Part shown: positions 1-9,290 of the stretch, in pieces
Layout of the letters: every line of letters starts with the position of its first letter
Position numbering within the stretch: position 1 is the first letter of the stretch
From: JAGOEX01 sp964630905
GTDB taxonomy: Bacteria > UBP6 > UBA1177
Direction: 5' to 3'
DNA length: 31,831 bases
Assembly: GCA_964630905.1 (NCBI GenBank)
Contig: CAZVWR010000036.1
Span: 1-31,831 of the forward strand
The notes under the pieces: generated by a model
What the model was told of the DNA's origin: nothing
Database searches by the model: none
Seen by the model: the letters and a program-made list of their open reading frames with translations, nothing else
Program-made: the position numbers and the translations under genes

Positions 1-642
1 AAATCGTCCAAGCTCAATTGTTGAAACAATGCTCGGGTCTTTCATGAACATAAGAAAACAGCCCAGGGTCAATTTTTCTTCTCTGATAAGTTCAAATTTT
101 CTCAGAATGGTTTTGGGATCATCTTCTATTTTTTTACCTCTTATAGCATTGATTCTATTAATAAATTCAGTCACTTTTTCAAAAGATATGTCTTTCATTC
201 CATGATATGGGTCATGATAGCAATCCCAACTTGTATTCATTGACTGAAGCCTTGAATTTATAACTTCGTCAACACTCATTACATGGTTACTATTTTTTCT
301 TCGGATGTAGTATCTGCCTTTATAAGAAACCGGCTTAATCGGATATTCTGATATGGAAATAATAAGGATTCTTTTATCTCTATTTATTTCTTCGATTGAA
401 ACTTCCGGAACAATAACAGGCTGAGTAGAGTTTTTCATTTCATTTATATATTGCTGAACAGCCTCTTCATTAATTGAAACGCCTTTGATTTCGCCATTAT
501 TTTTAATTCCTACATACACAGTTCCACCATGATGGTTAGCAAAAGAGACCAGAGAAATAATAACTTCTTTTGAAAAAGATTCTTTGAATTCGATCTTTTC
601 ATTTTCACCAAGAGCAATGATCTGTGATGTTTCCTTTTTCAT
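1..642 (-). CDS. AlbA_2 / Schlafen-type putative DNA-binding protein (3' end outside window)
   Basis: The reading frame is open from the ATG at 642 to the left edge, giving 214 residues without a stop. The N-terminus contains GENEKIEFKESF, then an ANHHGGTVYVGIKNNGEIKG segment and, near residue 100, SYKGRYYIRRKNSNHVM. This is the pattern of the AlbA_2 (divergent AAA-4, Schlafen-like) domain found in RecG-like transcriptional regulators and some defence proteins. The start is preceded by a purine-rich GAGGTGGGA site five bases upstream. It overlaps the preceding LRR lipoprotein gene by four bases (ATGA), so translation is probably coupled. The part after the domain continues beyond the window, so any C-terminal effector or winged-helix domain cannot be seen. 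Family assignment is firm; function is unknown. Confidence 0.85.
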   Translation of the reverse strand, partial: MKKETSQIIALGENEKIEFKESFSKEVIISLVSFANHHGGTVYVGIKNNGEIKGVSINEEAVQQYINEMKNSTQPVIVPEVSIEEINRDKRILIISISEYPIKPVSYKGRYYIRRKNSNHVMSVDEVINSRLQSMNTSWDCYHDPYHGMKDISFEKVTEFINRINAIRGKKIEDDPKTILRKFELIREEKLTLGCFLMFMKDPSIVSTIELGRF

Positions 643-2099
643 GTCATTCCCACCTCTGAAATTGACACTGTATCTTCACATCTTTCAAGCTGTTCGTCCA
701 TCCCTGAAATTGAACAACCGCTTTCTTTCAATTCTTCAAGTGGCAATAGATCTTTTATACAATTATTATCTATATATAATGAACCTAAACCTTCCCTCTT
801 TCTAAGCGGTTCAGCGTTTTCTATTTTGTTGTAGCTTAAACCTAACCTATTAAGTCCCGGGAATGAATCGTTATCACTTAACCCGGAAAGATCAGTAATT
901 TCATTCATTTCAAGACCCAGATCCCATAATGATTTCAGATTTTTCAATATAGGAATTTTTGTGATTTTATTCCCTGCAACGGAAAGAACTTCCAGGTTTT
1001 CAAGTGAATCGAGTGGTGTCATGTCTGATATTTCATTATGACCTAGATATAGCGTTTTAAGCGAATCCAGCCCTGCCATCGCTGGCAGTTCTAAAATTTC
1101 ATTGTATGAAAGATCCAGATAATTCAATTTTTTCAAATCTGAAAAATTATCAGGAAGTATTGTAATTTTATTAATATGTGCTGCAAAACTGATTAGATTA
1201 GGAAGGTTTTCTATTACTGAAATATCGGCAATGTTATTATTAGAAGCATTAAACCTGGCAAGTTTTGACATGTTTTTTATTGGCAAAATATCTTTCACAT
1301 TATTATAGTTGAGAGCAAGATTTGAAAGATTAGTTAAAGTTTCAAGTGGTAAAATGTCATCAATTTTATTTCCATAAAGATATAACTCTTCAAGTTTTTG
1401 CAAATTTTCCATGTTTTCCGGAAGAAATTCAATCTGATTTTCACTTATATCCAGTATCTTGAGATTTGTCAGTTGTTCAATCGGTGAAACATCTTTTAAT
1501 TCAGTTCCGTTTATTTCAAGTTCCTCAATGGATGTAAGCTTGGAAAACGATCCGTCAAGACAGTTCATATTATCAAAATCGTTCAAATCATTGTAAAAAA
1601 TAGTGAATTTCTTAATTTTTTTCAAACCCGACAAAGGTGTAAAATCATAGATGTTGCCACCAACAGAAAACCCGAATTTCTCAAGATTAACAAGTTTTTC
1701 AAGTCCACGAAAATCTTTAATTTGCCTGACATATAAATCTGTTATCTGTTCAAGGTCAGACTCTTTTAACTCTTCATCGTCACCAATCCCCAGCTTGCTT
1801 TTTATCTGTTGTTCAAGATTAGGATCTGCAAACAATCCCCCATAAGGTTCATCAGGGATTTCATCGTAGCAGCTAGCATATTGGGCAACTGAATCAGAAT
1901 CTTCATCCGGTGAATCTTCCGGTTCTTCGTTAGTCAGATCATCAACATCATTGTCATAAATGTATTCAACTTCATCATAATCAGAACTATCAGCATCAGA
2001 AAAGTCGTCTATGTTTAATATTGGATTGCCGGAATTGCAAGCAGAAAAAATTAATAGAAGAACTGCTGTTGAAAACCCATCTGCCTTTTTGACTGACAT
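639..2099 (-). CDS. Leucine-rich-repeat lipoprotein
   Basis: This is a 486-residue secreted lipoprotein. A basic N-terminus (VKK) is followed by a hydrophobic run and the lipobox FSAC, with lipidated Cys at residue 21. Residues about 30-75 form a very acidic Asp/Glu/Ser linker, then an internalin-like cap (FADPNLEQQIKSKLGI) leads into a dozen or so SDS22/internalin-type repeats of about 22 residues (LxxLxxLxLxxNxIxDIxPL). Such repeats usually form a protein-binding solenoid on the cell surface or in the periplasm; the ligand is unknown. The gene starts three bases after the stop of V-ATPase subunit I with no terminator between, and overlaps the next gene by four bases, so it is probably on the ATPase transcript. 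It occupies the place where the proteolipid gene atpK is usually found, but it has no relation to that protein. Confidence 0.9.
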   Translation of the reverse strand: MSVKKADGFSTAVLLLIFSACNSGNPILNIDDFSDADSSDYDEVEYIYDNDVDDLTNEEPEDSPDEDSDSVAQYASCYDEIPDEPYGGLFADPNLEQQIKSKLGIGDDEELKESDLEQITDLYVRQIKDFRGLEKLVNLEKFGFSVGGNIYDFTPLSGLKKIKKFTIFYNDLNDFDNMNCLDGSFSKLTSIEELEINGTELKDVSPIEQLTNLKILDISENQIEFLPENMENLQKLEELYLYGNKIDDILPLETLTNLSNLALNYNNVKDILPIKNMSKLARFNASNNNIADISVIENLPNLISFAAHINKITILPDNFSDLKKLNYLDLSYNEILELPAMAGLDSLKTLYLGHNEISDMTPLDSLENLEVLSVAGNKITKIPILKNLKSLWDLGLEMNEITDLSGLSDNDSFPGLNRLGLSYNKIENAEPLRKREGLGSLYIDNNCIKDLLPLEELKESGCSISGMDEQLERCEDTVSISEVGMT

Positions 2100-2102
2100 C
2101 CA

Positions 2103-3980
2103 TTAACTCTCTGATTTTACATATGTTTTAAGCAAATCCTTAAACGGGACGAATCTTTTTCCGCCACCGTCAAAAGACCACCTGTACCATTCAAGAAAAT
2201 TAAGTCGCAGTCCGTGTATCACTCCACCCATTATGCAAAGAGTAATGTTAAGTGTGTGTCCGAGCAGAAAAATGACAGGGGCGATTATCATTCCGCCAAT
2301 TCCGGCATTCCACAGATCAAAAGAAAGATTGTTGAATGTCTGGGCAAGCAGAGCTCCCGAAAGTCCGAGAGCAAAAATTCTGATATAGCTTAAAATATCA
2401 CTGAAAAACTGAATTCCATTGTAAAGACCGAAAAACGAAGACATGAACATTTTCAACGGGTTGAGCGTTTTTGCAGCGACTGCATATAAAACAACAAGCA
2501 CTCCGCCGACAATCTTAAGACCAAGCAATCCGCCTGTCGTGATATGTTCCGCACCTGCAACACCTTCATATTTGTACCAGAAGAAAAATGACCAGATGCC
2601 GGCGATCCAGGTTAGATTTATGAGCGGTGTAATATAATCCTTTTCATCAATAAGCGCCCTCAATCCCTTCAATATCAGCGAAATTCCGATGTGAACCATT
2701 CCGATAATGATCGAAACAAGCATCATCATCTGGGTATCATTTGAATTTACAAAACGGATGCTCTTTAAAAATTCAGTGAAGGGGGCAAGAAATTGGAAAG
2801 CCGGGCTATCAATGGCAATACCGAAAAAACCGCCGGAAATCAGTCCGTAAAAAGCCGTTGCGCTGCTTAACACAATGGAAAGATTAACGAATCTCTTTAT
2901 TGAAGGAGACGGTTTCTTTATTTTTATTTTCAGAAATATCATAAATCCTAGAAGAAGCAGACCGTATCCGCCGTCAGCCATTATCATTGCAAAGAAAATG
3001 GTGAAGGCAAAAAAGACCCATGAACTCGGATCCCAGTCTTTATATGAAGGGGTATCATAAATATTTACAAGATCGATCCCCAATTCATCAGTCGCTTTCT
3101 TCGGCTCAATAAGTGTCGGTATTCTTTCGTTTTTTTCAGGTTCAACAGGAATCAGCGTCACCATTTCATTATCAAGCGTCCGTTTAAGATCCTCAATATC
3201 TTTTAAAGGACACCATGCCTGAAGAAGAAATATTCTGCCGTTAAATTCGTGAACCGAACCGCCTGCCGCTTTGTTAAAATTAACCCTGTTGAGCTCTTCA
3301 AGATAATATTTATACAAATCATCTTTTCTTGAAGAGATGTCCAGAAGTTCCTGAAGTATCTCTCTTTCTCTTTTTGCGTGTGATGATATCTCATTTCTGA
3401 GTTCTACCGGATCGGTATCGTAATTGACCTCGATGCACTGTTTCATTTTGAGCGGTTTATTGGCAAATGTCATGAAATATTTCCGTTCGTTGTCGTGGAA
3501 CACTTCAATATCAGCGATCGCCCCTTCAACCTTTACTTCATGGGCAACTTTCTGTGCAACATCCCAGAACTGGATGACGACATTACCTCTTTTTTCTATT
3601 TCCAGAATATCTTTAAGCAGAAAATCACCCCACGGCTCAATGAATTTCAGTTTGTTATGAAGAAGAACCGCCTCCTCTCTGCATTTTCTGTATTCCCTGT
3701 CAAGCACCGGGATCCTGTCAACGATTGTCTGAGGAATTCCTTCGTAACCGTTCTTTTTCAGACCAGTCCTTTCTGCAGAAACTGCATATTTTTCAATTGT
3801 CTTGACCGTCCATATTATAAGATCGGCTCTCACTGTTGAAACCTCTCTGCCGTCAACAGGAAAAAGCGATCCTTTATATGATTCCACTTCGGCAACGCCC
3901 GATCTTTGAAGAGCGGCAAGCACTTTTCCCTTGTTTTCAGCAGGCCCCACAAGGAGAAGTTTCTGCATTCCTGTTATCAC
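2103..3980 (-). CDS. atpI: V-type ATP synthase subunit I (a-type membrane stator)
   Basis: This 625-residue protein has the two-part structure of V-ATPase subunit I. A cytosolic N-terminal half of about 320 residues (MQKLLLVGPAENKGKVLAALQ at the start) with coiled-coil stretches acts as peripheral-stalk anchor. A membrane half follows from about residue 335 (WVFFAFTIFFAMIMADGGYG) with seven to eight helices, ending in GHTLNITLCIMGGVIHGLRL. It forms the ion half-channels against the c ring. The start is GTG at 3980, chosen because GGAGG lies seven bases upstream; a later ATG at 3968 has poor spacing. The GTG overlaps the subunit D stop by one base (TAGTG). Family identity is secure; proton versus sodium use cannot be judged without the K subunit, which is not in the window. 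Confidence 0.95.
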   Translation of the reverse strand: MITGMQKLLLVGPAENKGKVLAALQRSGVAEVESYKGSLFPVDGREVSTVRADLIIWTVKTIEKYAVSAERTGLKKNGYEGIPQTIVDRIPVLDREYRKCREEAVLLHNKLKFIEPWGDFLLKDILEIEKRGNVVIQFWDVAQKVAHEVKVEGAIADIEVFHDNERKYFMTFANKPLKMKQCIEVNYDTDPVELRNEISSHAKREREILQELLDISSRKDDLYKYYLEELNRVNFNKAAGGSVHEFNGRIFLLQAWCPLKDIEDLKRTLDNEMVTLIPVEPEKNERIPTLIEPKKATDELGIDLVNIYDTPSYKDWDPSSWVFFAFTIFFAMIMADGGYGLLLLGFMIFLKIKIKKPSPSIKRFVNLSIVLSSATAFYGLISGGFFGIAIDSPAFQFLAPFTEFLKSIRFVNSNDTQMMMLVSIIIGMVHIGISLILKGLRALIDEKDYITPLINLTWIAGIWSFFFWYKYEGVAGAEHITTGGLLGLKIVGGVLVVLYAVAAKTLNPLKMFMSSFFGLYNGIQFFSDILSYIRIFALGLSGALLAQTFNNLSFDLWNAGIGGMIIAPVIFLLGHTLNITLCIMGGVIHGLRLNFLEWYRWSFDGGGKRFVPFKDLLKTYVKSES

Positions 3981-4606
3981 TATACCGCCTCCGCATACTG
4001 CATTTCATCTTTTTTCTTTAATTTTCCTTTTGCTATTTTAGCATTGCATATCGCCGCAACTTCCTGATCTCCGAGGAATATTTTTATTTTTCTGATATTT
4101 TCCTTACACTGTGGGATCATTCTCTTTTCAAAAAGATTGACCTTGATGCTTGTCTGTCTGAGCTCCTCGGAAAGAAGCTCCATCCGCTCTCTTATTATTT
4201 TAAGTTTCTCTCTTTCAACAACTATCGCTCTCAACTCTTCATAGGCTCTGTCAACCCATACCGGCTTAATGAAAAAAGAGTATTCGAACGGTTTGAACTT
4301 GAGATCCTTGAAAACCCTGACATCAACTCCCGCAATGTTCTCAGTTTCTGTTAAGATCTCTTCGATCTCAACCATCTGATAGACATTGATTGTAAGTTTC
4401 TGACTTAAAACCACAGCCCAGTTAGAGACAAAGTCCTTTCTTCTTTTAATCTCGGCAAGTATTGAAGATTCAATATTCTTTGTGTTCTCCACTTCTGCCT
4501 GCAACTGTTGTTTCTTCAGCTGAAGGGTCGGAAGGTATTTCGTAAGCTGGGCAAGGAGGTTTTTCTGAATTTTGAGTTCAGTTTTATTCAGTTTAATAGC
4601 TGACAT
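3980..4606 (-). CDS. atpD: V-type ATP synthase subunit D (central rotor shaft)
   Basis: The 208-residue product is the central rotor shaft of the V1 sector, equivalent in role to F-type gamma. The N-terminal sequence IKLNKTELKIQKNLLAQLTKYLPTLQ and a C-terminal helix with LFEKRMIPQCKENIRKIKIFLGDQE are typical of subunit D, and the whole protein is predicted to be long alpha-helices forming a coiled coil. Length matches the family. The ATG at 4606 overlaps the last base of the subunit B stop (TAATG), and its own stop overlaps the GTG of subunit I, so the three genes are tightly coupled. No separate subunit F gene is seen, as in the chlamydial and treponemal operon type. Confidence 0.95.
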   Translation of the reverse strand: MSAIKLNKTELKIQKNLLAQLTKYLPTLQLKKQQLQAEVENTKNIESSILAEIKRRKDFVSNWAVVLSQKLTINVYQMVEIEEILTETENIAGVDVRVFKDLKFKPFEYSFFIKPVWVDRAYEELRAIVVEREKLKIIRERMELLSEELRQTSIKVNLFEKRMIPQCKENIRKIKIFLGDQEVAAICNAKIAKGKLKKKDEMQYAEAV

Positions 4607-5910
4607 TACTTATCCCATTTTCCGTACTTTTCGATCCATTTGTTCTTTAAACCCGTTTCATTTCTGTCAAAACAGTCGGCAAGTATCTGCCAGCCGAGGT
4701 TCAACTGCTCTTCAATATCGAGATTTACACGAAGGTCCATCATTTTCTCTTCAAACATATAGGCATAGCTTAAAAGTTTTTTGTCCCATCCTGAAAGTCG
4801 AAAACCCATTGATTCCCTGTCACGGGCCTTTTTAGCGTCTGCATAAAGTCTGATCATCGCATTTGCAAGATCACCGTGATCCTCTCTTGTCACTTTTCCC
4901 ATGACCTGCTGTTTAAGACGGCTGAGCGAACCGAAAGGATCGATCCTTCCGCCGTGAAGATAGAACTGACCTTCAGTAATGTAACCGGTATTATCGGGAA
5001 CCGGATGGGTTACATCGTTACCCGGCATTGTTGTAACTGCGATGATGGTGATCGACCCTGAACTTTCAATGTCAACCGCTTTTTCATATCTTGCCGCAAG
5101 GTCACTGTAAAGAGAACCGGGATATCCTCTGTTTGAAGGGACCATGTCCATTGATATTGAAATTTCCTTTAATGAGTCACTGAACGCCGTCATGTCGGTA
5201 AGAAGAACAAGAACATTCTTATTCTGAATTGCAAACTTTTCAGCGGCTGCCAGAGCCATATCAGGAACAAGTATGCACTCAACGACAGGATCTGATGCAA
5301 GGTGGATGAACATTGATGTCTTTTCCATTGCACCGGTCTTTGTGAAATAATCTCTGAAGAACTGATAGTCATCAAACTTAAGCCCCATTCCGCCGAGAAT
5401 TATTATGTCGGCATCAGTCTGGCTTGCAATACGGGCAAGAAGTTCGTTATAGGGTTCTCCCGGAATTGAGAATATCGGTATTTTCTGACTTATGACCAGA
5501 GCATTGAACATGTCTATCATCGGGATGTTCGTTTTTACAAACCTTTTCGGAATGATCCTTTTTGAAGGGTTGAACGAAGGCCCGCCTATCTCGACTTTCT
5601 CTTCCATGAGTTCAGGCCCTTTATCTATCGGCTCACCCGATCCATTGAAAACTCTGCCGAGCATGCTGTCTCCACATCCCACCTGCATCATTTTCCCCAG
5701 GAATCTCACCTGATCTCCGGTACTTACCCCTTTTGTTCCGAGATAAACCTGAAGATTTACACGGTCGTGATCGAAACTTATAACTTCACCGAGAGTCTCT
5801 CTCCCGTCATTCATTTTTATCCTTGCAAGTTCGCCGAGCATTACACCCTCAGCCTTGACCTGGGCTATGCTTCCCTTGATCCTTTCTATCCGGTTGTATG
5901 TCTTTACCAT
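4606..5910 (-). CDS. atpB: V-type ATP synthase subunit B (non-catalytic nucleotide-binding)
   Basis: The 434-residue protein is the regulatory, non-catalytic B subunit of the V1 hexamer. It keeps the beta-barrel N-terminus (YNRIERIKGSIAQVKAEGV), the LGRVFNGSGEPIDKGPE segment, and at residues about 147-157 FSIPGEPYNEL in place of a Walker A loop, as expected for B. LLTDMTAFSDSLKEIS and SRLKQQVMGKVTREDH are further B-type signatures. I chose ATG at 5910 rather than the in-frame GTG at 5919, because AAGG is eight bases before the ATG. The start lies one base after the subunit A stop. The order A-B-D-I is that of bacterial V-type operons. Confidence 0.97.
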   Translation of the reverse strand: MVKTYNRIERIKGSIAQVKAEGVMLGELARIKMNDGRETLGEVISFDHDRVNLQVYLGTKGVSTGDQVRFLGKMMQVGCGDSMLGRVFNGSGEPIDKGPELMEEKVEIGGPSFNPSKRIIPKRFVKTNIPMIDMFNALVISQKIPIFSIPGEPYNELLARIASQTDADIIILGGMGLKFDDYQFFRDYFTKTGAMEKTSMFIHLASDPVVECILVPDMALAAAEKFAIQNKNVLVLLTDMTAFSDSLKEISISMDMVPSNRGYPGSLYSDLAARYEKAVDIESSGSITIIAVTTMPGNDVTHPVPDNTGYITEGQFYLHGGRIDPFGSLSRLKQQVMGKVTREDHGDLANAMIRLYADAKKARDRESMGFRLSGWDKKLLSYAYMFEEKMMDLRVNLDIEEQLNLGWQILADCFDRNETGLKNKWIEKYGKWDK

Positions 5911-5911
5911 A

Positions 5912-7672
5912 TTATTCACCTTCTATCATATTGAGTATCTGTTCTTTTTTGTCTTTGTAGATGAATTCGTCTTTCGGTGTGTAATTAAGCTGGATAACTT
6001 TGTCGGTGAGATCAAGAAAAAAATTCCTTGCCGAATCTCTGTCATTGAACTTGAAATTTCTTTTAAGCACCTTTGAAACGATCTCTATCTGTTCGTTCTG
6101 CCTGTCCATATCGGTTGCAGTGTCAACGGGGTCAAACGCATTCTGCTGAAGATAGACAGCATCATAGAATTCCCCTTTGAGATAAACTATTATATCATCA
6201 ATGCTTATGCCTTCTTCACCGACAACGGACATCTTTTTTCCTATTTCATCACTTTTGAGAATTATATCCTGTGCCAGAGCTATGGTTTTAACCCTTTCCT
6301 TTGTCATCTGATCGCCATATTCTGCAAAACGGTCGGTATATTTTGACCAGCTGATAAGCGGATCTATCGCGGGATATCTTCTTGCATCACTTCTCTGCCG
6401 GCTCAGTCCGAGGAAACAACCTACAACAGAAAGAGTGGCAAGCGTGACAGGCTCTTCAAAGTTTCCACCTGCCGGGCTTACGCTTCCTCCTATTGTCAGC
6501 GAACCTTCGTCTCCGTTATAAAGTTTCAACACTCCAGCTCTTTCATAAAGTTCTGCGATTCTTGAAGCGAGATATGCGGGGAACGCCTCTTCTCCCGGTA
6601 TCTCTTCAAGACGGCCTGACATTTCTCTAAGTGCCTGCGCCCATCTTGAAGTTGAATCAGCAAGAAGAAGGCAGTCAACACCCATCTGTCTGTAATATTC
6701 AGCAATGGTTACACCCATATATACCGAACTTTCCCTCGCAGCAACAGGCATTGACGATGTGTTGCAGATTATACATGTCCTGTCCATGAGCTTCTTTCCT
6801 GTCTGCGGATCATCAAGATGAGGAAATTCTCTAAGAACTTCAACAACTTCTCCAGCTCTTTCCCCGCATGCGACTATTATAACTATCTGTGTCTTTGCAT
6901 ATTTTGAGACCTGATGCTGAAGAACCGTTTTGCCTGCTCCGAAAGGTCCGGGAGTGCAGAATGTCCCCCCTTTTGCAACAGGGAAAGGACCGTCAATGAC
7001 TCTCATTGCAGTCACGAGCTGTTCTTTGGGAAGAAGTCTTTCACCGAAGCGGAGTGCAAACTTTGCCGGCCAGACCTGGATCATATTGACAGAATGTACC
7101 TTCCCTTTTTCATCCTCTATCTTTGCTATCTCCTGATCAACGGTGAAATCACCTTCAGACTTGATCTCAACAACGGTTCCTTTACCGGGAAAATTGAATG
7201 GAACCATTATTCTGTGCTGTATGTTCTCTTCCGGAACCCAGCCGATAAAATGACTTCTTTCAACTTTGTCACCGGCTTTTACTATTGGATGCCATTTCCA
7301 TTTTGTATCTCTGGGAAGCGGATCGAGATAAACCCCTCTGGGGAGGAAATAACCCGATTTTTCAGCTATGTCTTCAAGCGGATTTTGCAAACCGTCAAAA
7401 ACCCTCTTCAGAAGGCCCGGTCCGAGCTCAACCGAAAGAAGGTCCTGCTCAAAAACAACTTCGTCATTGAGTCTTACCCCTTTTGTCGGCTCGAAAACCT
7501 GTACTTTTGCCTGATTACCGTTGATCTCGATAACCTCACCTTTAAGCGACTGCCCGCCGGTTTTTACGAAAACAACTTCATTCTGTCTGACATTTCCATC
7601 AAACTCTACCGTCATCAGATTACCTTGTGCGGCAACGATCTTTCCTTTTGTCTTTTCAGCCTGTGAAACCAT
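5912..7672 (-). CDS. atpA: V-type ATP synthase subunit A (catalytic)
   Basis: The 586-residue protein is the catalytic A subunit of the V1 motor. The P-loop GPFGAGKT lies at residues about 242-249, followed by the GERAGEVVEVLREFP and LLADSTSRWAQALREMSGRLEEIPGEE blocks characteristic of A subunits. The A-type 'non-homologous region' insert (GVYLDPLPRDTKWKWHP) lies at about residues 115-130. It hydrolyses or makes ATP in the cytoplasm. ATG at 7672 is preferred over GTG at 7681, since GGAG sits eight bases before the ATG and would overlap the GTG. It is one base from subunit B and 14 bases after the DUF2764 gene. Length is normal, so the motor head seems intact. Confidence 0.98.
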   Translation of the reverse strand: MVSQAEKTKGKIVAAQGNLMTVEFDGNVRQNEVVFVKTGGQSLKGEVIEINGNQAKVQVFEPTKGVRLNDEVVFEQDLLSVELGPGLLKRVFDGLQNPLEDIAEKSGYFLPRGVYLDPLPRDTKWKWHPIVKAGDKVERSHFIGWVPEENIQHRIMVPFNFPGKGTVVEIKSEGDFTVDQEIAKIEDEKGKVHSVNMIQVWPAKFALRFGERLLPKEQLVTAMRVIDGPFPVAKGGTFCTPGPFGAGKTVLQHQVSKYAKTQIVIIVACGERAGEVVEVLREFPHLDDPQTGKKLMDRTCIICNTSSMPVAARESSVYMGVTIAEYYRQMGVDCLLLADSTSRWAQALREMSGRLEEIPGEEAFPAYLASRIAELYERAGVLKLYNGDEGSLTIGGSVSPAGGNFEEPVTLATLSVVGCFLGLSRQRSDARRYPAIDPLISWSKYTDRFAEYGDQMTKERVKTIALAQDIILKSDEIGKKMSVVGEEGISIDDIIVYLKGEFYDAVYLQQNAFDPVDTATDMDRQNEQIEIVSKVLKRNFKFNDRDSARNFFLDLTDKVIQLNYTPKDEFIYKDKKEQILNMIEGE

Positions 7673-7686
7673 TATGAACACTCCTG

Positions 7687-8529
7687 TCAGTAATTTCCTT
7701 CTATTATGTTTTCAAGGATCTCATGTCCTTTTTCGTCATTGAGTGAATTCCATCTGTTACGAACCTGGAAACCGATTATGTAGGAATAAATAATGTGGTC
7801 TGCAAAAGGCGTCTCTCTGCCGACCTCCTCCATGAGCTGAAATCTTATTCTGTCAAGATCTCTCTCAACTTCTATCGGGTCCCTGCCGCGATCAAAAAGA
7901 GCAATAACCTCAGCCACTTCCGGAAAATGATTTTTGAGCCCCAGATCTGCATTGTTCCTGTTTTCAAGTATCGTCTGAACAACGAAAGGATCTCCTTTGA
8001 GATGTTTATCAAGGTCAAGACCCCTTCTCATTATTCTCATTGCGGAAAGAACAGTTCTTATCGTTGTCGCAATACGGCCGTAATATCTTATAAAACCGTT
8101 CTCCCTTGTCTGCATATACCTGAAATAATCAATATACAGCTCTTCAATGTGGTGAAACCTTTCTTCATCTGTTTTGTGTTTAAGAAAGTATTCTACCATA
8201 AATTCAGGATAATTTTCATCAGGCTTGTTTATGAAGGGATCTTCCAGAAAAGCTTCAAGCTCTTCCGGTTCAACCACCCTTGCACGGTAGTAATCAACCT
8301 TACCGTCATCCTTATTCCCTCTGAACTTTTCATTTTTTTCAATATTGGCTTTAAGAATAAGTTCAAGGTTTTTTACATCGTTAAGAAGAAGAATGTCGCT
8401 TATTCCATCCATCAGGGGTTCAAGCTGGATCCAGTAATCCTCAAGAAATTCTGATATTGAGCATGGAAGTTCACTATCCCATGTCAGCTTCGGCAGAGCT
8501 CCGATCGTGTAGTAATTGAATTTCATCAT
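7687..8529 (-). CDS. DUF2764 family protein, probable V-ATPase subunit C equivalent
   Basis: This 280-residue soluble protein begins MMKFNYYTIGALPKLTWD and is mostly alpha-helical, with many charged residues. Chlamydia and Treponema V-ATPase operons carry a DUF2764 protein exactly here, between subunits E and A, where other operons have subunit C; it is thought to do the same job of linking the rotor to the membrane ring. That role rests on family and position. A GGAGG site lies ten bases before the first of two adjacent ATG codons. It follows subunit E after 18 bases. The pairing of this protein with absent F and G/H genes places the enzyme in the chlamydial/spirochaetal V-type subgroup. Confidence 0.85.
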   Translation of the reverse strand: MMKFNYYTIGALPKLTWDSELPCSISEFLEDYWIQLEPLMDGISDILLLNDVKNLELILKANIEKNEKFRGNKDDGKVDYYRARVVEPEELEAFLEDPFINKPDENYPEFMVEYFLKHKTDEERFHHIEELYIDYFRYMQTRENGFIRYYGRIATTIRTVLSAMRIMRRGLDLDKHLKGDPFVVQTILENRNNADLGLKNHFPEVAEVIALFDRGRDPIEVERDLDRIRFQLMEEVGRETPFADHIIYSYIIGFQVRNRWNSLNDEKGHEILENIIEGNY

Positions 8530-8547
8530 TGAGATAAAACCTCCGGA

Positions 8548-9180
8548 TCACTTTGAAAAAAGGGCTTTTCGCAGTTCCGGCCTTATGAATTCAGTTAAAA
8601 GCTCAATAACCGATTCTTCAGAAAAGTCATATTTTAAAACACCGTTTCCTGACACAATTGAAAAACCGGAAGGGATGGTTTCGCCTGAAAGTTTTATGCC
8701 GGCGGTCCCTTTTGAAGCGATCTGCTCATTTACATATGAAGAGAGTGTTTTTTTCAGTTCATCGCTTAAAACGATAGCAAAAGCACCTTTATCTGAATAA
8801 TGTTTCAAGACATCTGCAACAAGATCCTTTATCACAGCTTCGCTCTTTAAAGCATCTTTGACCGGTTTATCCACAGCAAATGAAAGAATCTCCCTTTCAA
8901 GTGCCATCTTAAGTTTGTCAACGGACTGCTTTGCCGCTATCTTAAGTGCTGATTCAGTGTTCTGCTTTAACGCATCCGATTCTTTCTTCGCCTTTGCCAG
9001 CATCTCTTCAGCCTGTTTTCTGGCTTCTGCAATAATTTTTGCCGATTCTTCCTTTGCTGAATTTACAATGCTCTCCTTTTCCTTTTCGGCAGGGTCGAGT
9101 ACAGATGATTTCAAATAATCTGAAATGTCTTTTATTTTTGAGTCAAGCGAACTGATCTTTACTGATTGGGCATCACTCAT
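8548..9180 (-). CDS. atpE: V-type ATP synthase subunit E (peripheral stalk)
   Basis: The 210-residue protein is the first gene of the V-ATPase operon. Residues about 30-110 are a long Ala/Glu/Lys coiled coil (AKIIAEARKQAEEMLAKAKK), followed by a compact C-terminal domain of about 90 residues that normally binds the A3B3 head. It is the peripheral stalk that holds the stator. No subunit G/H partner is encoded nearby. The ATG at 9180 has GGAGAG five bases upstream, and a sigma-70-like promoter is visible at 9228-9255. Identification rests on architecture and operon position as well as sequence. Confidence 0.9.
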   Translation of the reverse strand: MSDAQSVKISSLDSKIKDISDYLKSSVLDPAEKEKESIVNSAKEESAKIIAEARKQAEEMLAKAKKESDALKQNTESALKIAAKQSVDKLKMALEREILSFAVDKPVKDALKSEAVIKDLVADVLKHYSDKGAFAIVLSDELKKTLSSYVNEQIASKGTAGIKLSGETIPSGFSIVSGNGVLKYDFSEESVIELLTEFIRPELRKALFSK

Positions 9181-9227
9181 TCAATCTCTCCATCACCTAT
9201 TATATTAAAGCAACAACAAACTTTGCT

Positions 9228-9255
9228 ATCTTATAAACCACACACCAAAAGTCAA
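9228..9255 (-). promoter_or_regulatory. Promoter of the V-ATPase operon
   Basis: On the minus strand a -35 box TTGACT (9250-9255), a 16-base spacer and a -10 box TAAGAT (9228-9233) precede atpE by about 50 bases. The 193-base divergent gap to rpsU holds no gene. Confidence 0.6.
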
Positions 9256-9290
9256 CTTGATTCCTTATTTTTTTATCACAAAAAACAAAC

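Noticed and set aside
639..2099. LRR gene as a diverged V-ATPase subunit K
   Set aside because: It has one signal peptide with a lipobox and LRR repeats, and none of the paired membrane helices of a proteolipid.
6914..7666. 250-aa open frame on the plus strand
   Set aside because: It lies wholly antisense to V-ATPase subunit A, has Cys/Phe-rich low-quality composition, no ribosome site and no family features.
7795..8454. 219-aa open frame on the plus strand
   Set aside because: Antisense to the DUF2764 gene, which has clear family and operon support.
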